A stretch of 64,000 bases of DNA from Antedon mediterranea (lineage: Eukaryota; Echinodermata; Crinoidea; Comatulida; Antedonidae): the NCBI RefSeq assembly GCF_964355755.1, contig NC_092680.1:5183001-5247000 (forward strand), read 5' to 3'. Of this stretch, positions 59,101 to 64,000 are shown one piece after another. A program made the translations under genes and the position numbers. The notes beneath the pieces were generated by a model, which saw only the letters and a program-made list of their open reading frames with translations, did not search any database and had not been told where the DNA came from. The stretch's first letter is position 1. Every line of letters starts with the position of its first letter.

Positions 59101-59858
59101 AGGTGTATATTCAACACTGTTTTCTGCTTTGCGTAAATAAAGTACAGCGCAACTGCGATTGTGGCAGGATTTTTTTTCTAGTGAGAACCAATATTAATAA
59201 TGATAATAAATGTATAAATAGATATGTTTTTATTTTCAATTTTAACGATGTTACACAAACTGCAATAGACGTAATGTTTAAAATGCTATGGCAAAGCACT
59301 AAATTACCAGTAACAATTATTTTGCATTGCAGCTGAAAGTTGCACAGTCTAAACAATCAATTGGGCGTTTAAGCATTACTATGAAACACCCTTTAAACGG
59401 TTTTGCTGCCAAGAAATTGGGGGTAATTTATTCACCAGGCCACGTTATTAAACGGTTATTTGCTTGTAGTATAAACCAGCCTTTAGGTTATCAGTTATGA
59501 ATAGCTTTACAAGGATCAATACAGTAGGCTTGGCCAATACTTATTAACGGATTGATTGTTTAATTGGACGAAATTCTAGCATATCTGTCTAGAAGCTGTC
59601 AAGTTGTAACGGTTTGCATACATAATATATGATAGATGTGAAGAAATTATGCATGCTTATTCAAGAATATGGCCAATTCTTTCTATGATACAATTATTCA
59701 AAATTAATAATGTATAAGTAAAGTACACCCTCAGGAATTTGGATTAATTTTACATTTTTATTTTTTCATTTCATTTATTTATTTAATCCACTAGTACTAG
59801 TAGTAGTCAAAGTATTACATCCGCAACAGAGAGCGTTGTAACACATGTCTGCCTCTTG

Positions 59859-60068
59859 TCAGTGGTGTAACGGCTATGAGTGCTCACTGGCTAAACCCAG
59901 GGGTCCCTGAGCTTATGGGGCCCCTGAGCAGTGCCCAGAGGAAAAAACAGGCATTCAAATACCGTATGTCGAAAAAGACTAAAAATGCTCGATACCTTGG
60001 AAGGCCACTTAGGGTTCCTAAACCAGGGGTCGAAGGTCTCTACGTAATACGCCACTGCCCCCTGTAAC
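59859..60068 (+). repeat. Dispersed repeat F, copy 2
   Basis: Inverse of 39697-39897: TATGAGTGCTCACTGGCTAA, GGCCCCTGAGCAGTGCCC, GAAAAAACAGGCATTCAA and ACTTAGGGTTCCTAAACC. It opens a 63-codon ORF on the + strand that is not a gene. Confidence 0.85.
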
Positions 60069-60622
60069 ATACAACAACATAAAAAGGATAATACCCTACA
60101 ATAAAAGTCAACAACAACTTAAATAAAAGGGAAACAAAATATTAAAGTGATACGTGGATGGGTATAGACCAAATAATTAAATTATTTGTCAAGGGCTTTA
60201 TGTTACAAAAAGAATGGACATACAGTATTTGTTTTGTACCTAAATTTAGGTCAAATTGTAGTATATTTATGTCACACACACAAAGTCCTGTATTCCACAT
60301 ACTGTACACTATGTAGTATAAACTGTCCAATCAAAAACCAAACTTGCCCTTTAAATTTATGTTAATGTACAATATTACAATACATTTTATAGACTTCTTT
60401 ATTTACTGTAATAAAAAATATTTGTGAATAAAACCCTACACAATTCGTAAAAATAAAATGAAACACACACATCTAATTTATCATCAAATAAAATTATCAT
60501 TCTTTGAACGTGGATTGTTCCAAATTACGTTGGCTTTCACTCAGAAGACCAAAAATATTGTATTTCAATCATAAAAAAGGTAGAAATAAATTATAATATT
60601 TTATAAATATAAAGAATGTTAC

Positions 60623-60694
60623 CTTGTTGCAGACATCATAGAGCATTGGCATTGATCATTCTACAGAAGCATTCACTTGGCATTTTGGTGGCAA
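60623..60694 (-). other. AGTPBP1: Candidate upstream 5' exon of CCP1
   Basis: A 72-base segment with a good acceptor (ttattttgcag) and donor (CAAG/gtaaca) on the CCP1 strand, 3.1 kb upstream of the start codon. Spliced to the acceptor near 57637, it would be 5' UTR with short upstream ORFs, or its last ATGs (reading MMSATS) would be in frame with the open stretch before MDRTKPL. The extension is not conserved with human CCP1, so 5' UTR is the safer reading. Confidence 0.35.
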
Positions 60695-61382
60695 CTGCAA
60701 AATAAGGAATGTATGTTTTAACCGTGTCGTTTCATTATGCATCTAGCGAATGCCCAATGGGAGATGACAGTAAATTATTTATAACACAGTAGAATGGCAA
60801 GAATAGATAAAATCAAAATTAATATGAAGAAATCGATTAAACTTCATTTAAATCAATATTATTAATGTATTATTAATTATCATAAAAAATATTAATGTTT
60901 ATTATATTATAATAAAATATTGATTCCATTATGTACATTGAATTCAAATTTAATTACAGTAGTATTTACATTTATCTATTTGATGATTTTTTTAAATAAA
61001 AAAAAAAACCAAAAACATTGGCTTAAAAAAAAAAGAATTTTATTTATGAAGCACAACAGATGACTGCATTCTTTCATTGTCCGACACGTACATTAATTTA
61101 CCTAAAGCTTTAAATTTAACTTAGGAATGCCGTTAATAACAGAGATGCATTTGATTGTCTACCATGATAATTTGGTTCGTTAAATGGAATTTATTTTTAA
61201 TGGTGGTAAGTTGATCTGCTTAGGTCTAAAAATGTATTTGAGGACAGTAATTAAGTTAGAGATTCAATTAATTTGCGGTACTGTAAGTTTGTGCAAATTG
61301 TAATTTTCACCTAATAGGCCTGCGACAGCTACAGTAAATAACATTGTCGCTGATTTAAAATTTAATTAATAAAACGAATAAG

Positions 61383-61652
61383 GGTCAACGTTATTCAAGA
61401 GGCGTGTAGTGCAATGTTTTGGTCATTGTACTACTGATCGTGTGTTCGAATCCAACACTCATCGCATTGCTTGTATAATGTATTGTATCCTTATGCAAGA
61501 TACTTCACCCTGAGTGTACAAATGGGCACCTGGTAAGGTCATAAACAAAAATTAGCGTACGTGTTAGTTTCCTAAAAATGACTGGCTTGGATAATAATGT
61601 GAGGAGCTTAGAAGCTTTGTGCATTAAGCGCTATATAATATTAATAATGATG
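61383..61652 (+). mobile_element. tRNA-derived SINE, copy 2
   Basis: Same family as 56379-56650: B box TGTTCGAATCC, then CATTGCTTGTAT, ACAAATGGGCACCTGG and AAGCGCTATATAATATT, followed by a TAAT-rich tail. It is more diverged in the head. Confidence 0.72.
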
Positions 61653-63116
61653 TATTTCATCGACATTTAGAAGATGAATCTTTGATAGGGTAGTTTAAAG
61701 ATGAAAAGAATGCTGAAAATTGAAAATGAAAAGCATGGTATTGCACAAAATTAAAAAATATTTATTTCAGGTCAAAAACGAATATTGATTGACTTAAAAA
61801 CTGGCCTTTGCATATATTATTATAATTAGCAATAAATTTTGTTACGACTGTGTGAAGTTAATTAATCTATTCTGATCAAAGGAATCTGAAGCAAGGAGTC
61901 TGAGTCATAAATAATTTGACATGAATTATGTTTTCTTGTTTCAACAGCAGGAGCACAAAAATAATATACTTGATTGCGGCAACAACAAGCAAGGTTCATG
62001 ATGTACAGTATTTGCGCCAGATGACATAGGTGATAACACAAGGATAGAACAGAATATTATTTTTTAAATATCTTAATCTTCCATTGCATATTTTCTTATA
62101 TTTTTGATTACTAACTGGTAATTGCTCATACATACTGTACTATACATTTACCCTAGTTACACTTACAGTCAATAAAGGAAACTTAAAAGAAGGTAAATAC
62201 ACCACCAGGAAGACCAACAGAAAACTGGATAAACCAAATAAAAAAGACTTTATCATAATAACAAACCATCCTGCCAAAAAAAGAAAAATATGGAAACAAA
62301 TCGTGGGAAGCGTAGTGTAGGAATGACGGATAACGTTTCAAGAGAGGAGAGGACAGTCCTATACCATTTAATTTTTTTCTTGCGTCTTTTACTGTGTAAC
62401 TTTAACCACCATTAATTACAAAGATATTTGTATAGTACCATCCGAAGGACAGTTGAACTATCAGCAGTTTATAAATATTTAGTCAACTGAGCCAATATTA
62501 GAAAACACTAATTAAACTAGGTGAGAGACTAAAACCACTCAATCATATTTGAATAAAAAGATACAGAAATTGGAATACATTGTAACTATCAAGAAATACA
62601 AAGCATAGAAAATCAAGCAATCATACCAGCAGTAGTAGAAATTGTAAACATTACATTCAGTTAGATTTCAAGAGGAAATATAATGAGTCAGTTAGGATAA
62701 ACAGCAAATGTATAAATGCTAATCAAACATTTTATTTTGAGCATCACCCGTTTATGGCCTCTGAAATATTTTGTAATAAATTGTAATTGTGAATTAGTCA
62801 CACAAATTCATTGTGTAAATACAGAATTTAATATTCATTTAAAAAAAATGTATGTCTCCTTTATAATTATCATGGAATGGACTACTACTACTATACTTTT
62901 TTATTTGAAAATAAATTATGTCTAATAATAGGGTTTCCTAAGTTCAGAGTTTCTTAGAGTGCCTTTCCTCTTTTTTTCTGTACAGTAGAATAATATCATA
63001 CAGTATTTCATTCATTCAAAGGTTACAGTAAATCTTTTTTTTTTATTCAGGTATAATATAAAAAAATGTAAAAAAGCAGACATAAGTCTGACAATATTGT
63101 AGTAAAAAGATTTAAA

Positions 63117-63190
63117 CATCATCATGTACATGATATATGGGCACATTACATTTTTTTCACATACAGTTTGATAGTGTAGACAGAGCTTTA
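63117..63190. mobile_element. Family B MITE, right end only
   Basis: ATATGGGCACATTACATTTT then GTTTGATAGTGTAGACAGAG: one arm of the palindrome. Confidence 0.7.
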
Positions 63191-63738
63191 AGAGTGCAGT
63201 ATGGGCTATACAGAGTGGTTTTGCCTTGTTTAACTAATATTTCAAGTACTTCCCTTTACTCACAACACATCAATAGTCTCAGACTATGTGCAAACAAATG
63301 GAACTTTACTTTAATTATTAAAAGTAGTGGCTAAATAGAAGCTCCGACATTGTCCGATATCACTACTATTATTTTGTAAATAGCAACCCCTCCTGAGTCC
63401 TAGTTTCTTGTGAGCAATTTCATATGTCAAATTCTCCTTATTAGTAAAACTTTATTTAGCTAAGCTATTAATTAATTACTGTTAAATTAGAGTTTACAAT
63501 ACTTGCAGCCCTAATCTACCTACCTAGCCTAGTACTATAGTAGTAGGGCCTTCCATTTCTACCTTGAATTTACCTTGAATCTTCGAGACTTAGAGAACAG
63601 TGCTCATTTGTCCCTCAACTCAAACATTACAGCATCCTCTTCCAACTTATACGGGCAGAACTTTAAATGGTGGCCAGACCAGAACTTCTCAATACCCACT
63701 TTAAACTTATTGACAGAACCCTATCTACACTATCTACT

Positions 63739-63980
63739 AGGCCTACAGTAGCTAGCCTATATAATTATTTAGTATTACTAGCCTCTAGTTTAGGCCTATT
63801 ATTAGGCCTACTACTAGGCCTAGCTAGGCCTTTAAGTCTGGATCAACTGCCGTTTTGGCTCCGGGCCTAGGCCTATAGTAGTAGGCCTAGCCTAGGCCCT
63901 ATAAGGTTAGGCCCTATGCCTAGCCTAGCCTCTAGTCTAGGGCTAGCTAGGCTCCTACTAGTACTACTAGCCTAGCTCGC
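63739..63980. repeat. Patch of TAGGCCTA and CTAG words
   Basis: About 240 bases made largely of interleaved TAGGCC, CCTAGG and CTAG words. The octamer TAGGCCTA occurs about six times here. Confidence 0.7.
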
Positions 63981-64000
63981 ACTACTGACAGGCCGCGGCG

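Larger units (their letters stand above)
57545..64000. other. Upstream flank of CCP1
   Basis: Apart from the candidate 5' exon at 60623-60694 and the repeats listed, no gene is visible. AT-rich throughout until the TAGGCCTA patch at the end. Confidence 0.55.

Noticed and set aside
59876-60067. 63-codon + ORF
   Set aside because: It lies wholly inside repeat F, whose inverted copy at 39697 is not open in the same way.
1-64000. CRISPR array, prokaryotic operon, integron or phage features
   Set aside because: The window is intron-rich animal DNA; the tandem repeats seen have no spacer structure.

Overview
The window is animal nuclear DNA: AT-rich, with many introns (GT-AG sites, usually gtaagt or gtatgt donors) and a high density of short palindromic repeats. 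It holds two recognisable protein-coding genes, placed tail to tail. The family content, repeat style and single-copy receptor organisation suggest a non-vertebrate deuterostome, most likely an echinoderm. The taxon is an inference; no species-specific marker was seen.

Layout. (1) 1-10586: no recognised exon; a non-LTR retrotransposon remnant near 1.68-2.04 kb and many MITE-like palindromes. The first exon of the next gene (signal peptide plus LRR N-cap) was not found. (2) 10587-30599, + strand: a Trk-family neurotrophin receptor tyrosine kinase in 13 recognised exons: three leucine-rich repeats, LRR C-cap, two Ig domains, two alternative stalk exons, transmembrane/juxtamembrane exon, four kinase exons, stop at 30597-30599 and a poly-A signal at 30910. 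(3) 30.9-37.3 kb: AT-rich intergenic DNA with one CpG-rich, CRE- and CCAAT-containing patch at 35.1-35.3 kb that looks like an orphan promoter firing leftwards. (4) 57544 down to 37357, - strand: a complete cytosolic carboxypeptidase 1 gene (CCP1/AGTPBP1/Nna1), 26 coding exons and 1310 codons by my splice model. Its product is a tubulin deglutamylase with an N-terminal helical-repeat region and a C-terminal M14 peptidase. (5) 57.5-64 kb: upstream flank of CCP1, with one candidate extra 5' exon at 60.6 kb, two tRNA-like SINE copies nearby and a terminal patch very rich in TAGGCCTA.

The Trk/CCP1 pair in tail-to-tail order matches what is known for human NTRK2-AGTPBP1 and NTRK3-AGBL1, so this looks like an ancestral deuterostome linkage. 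Most notable points: two stalk exons of Trk whose phases force a choice of exactly one; a Trk tail in which the PLC-gamma docking tyrosine is replaced while the Shc/FRS2 NPxY site is kept; loss of both cysteines of the vertebrate Trk Ig2 disulfide; and a tandem array in a CCP1 intron made of five extra copies of the end of the preceding exon, each with its own 5' splice site. Splice models are read by eye and supported by unbroken phase and family similarity; no alignment or transcript evidence was available.
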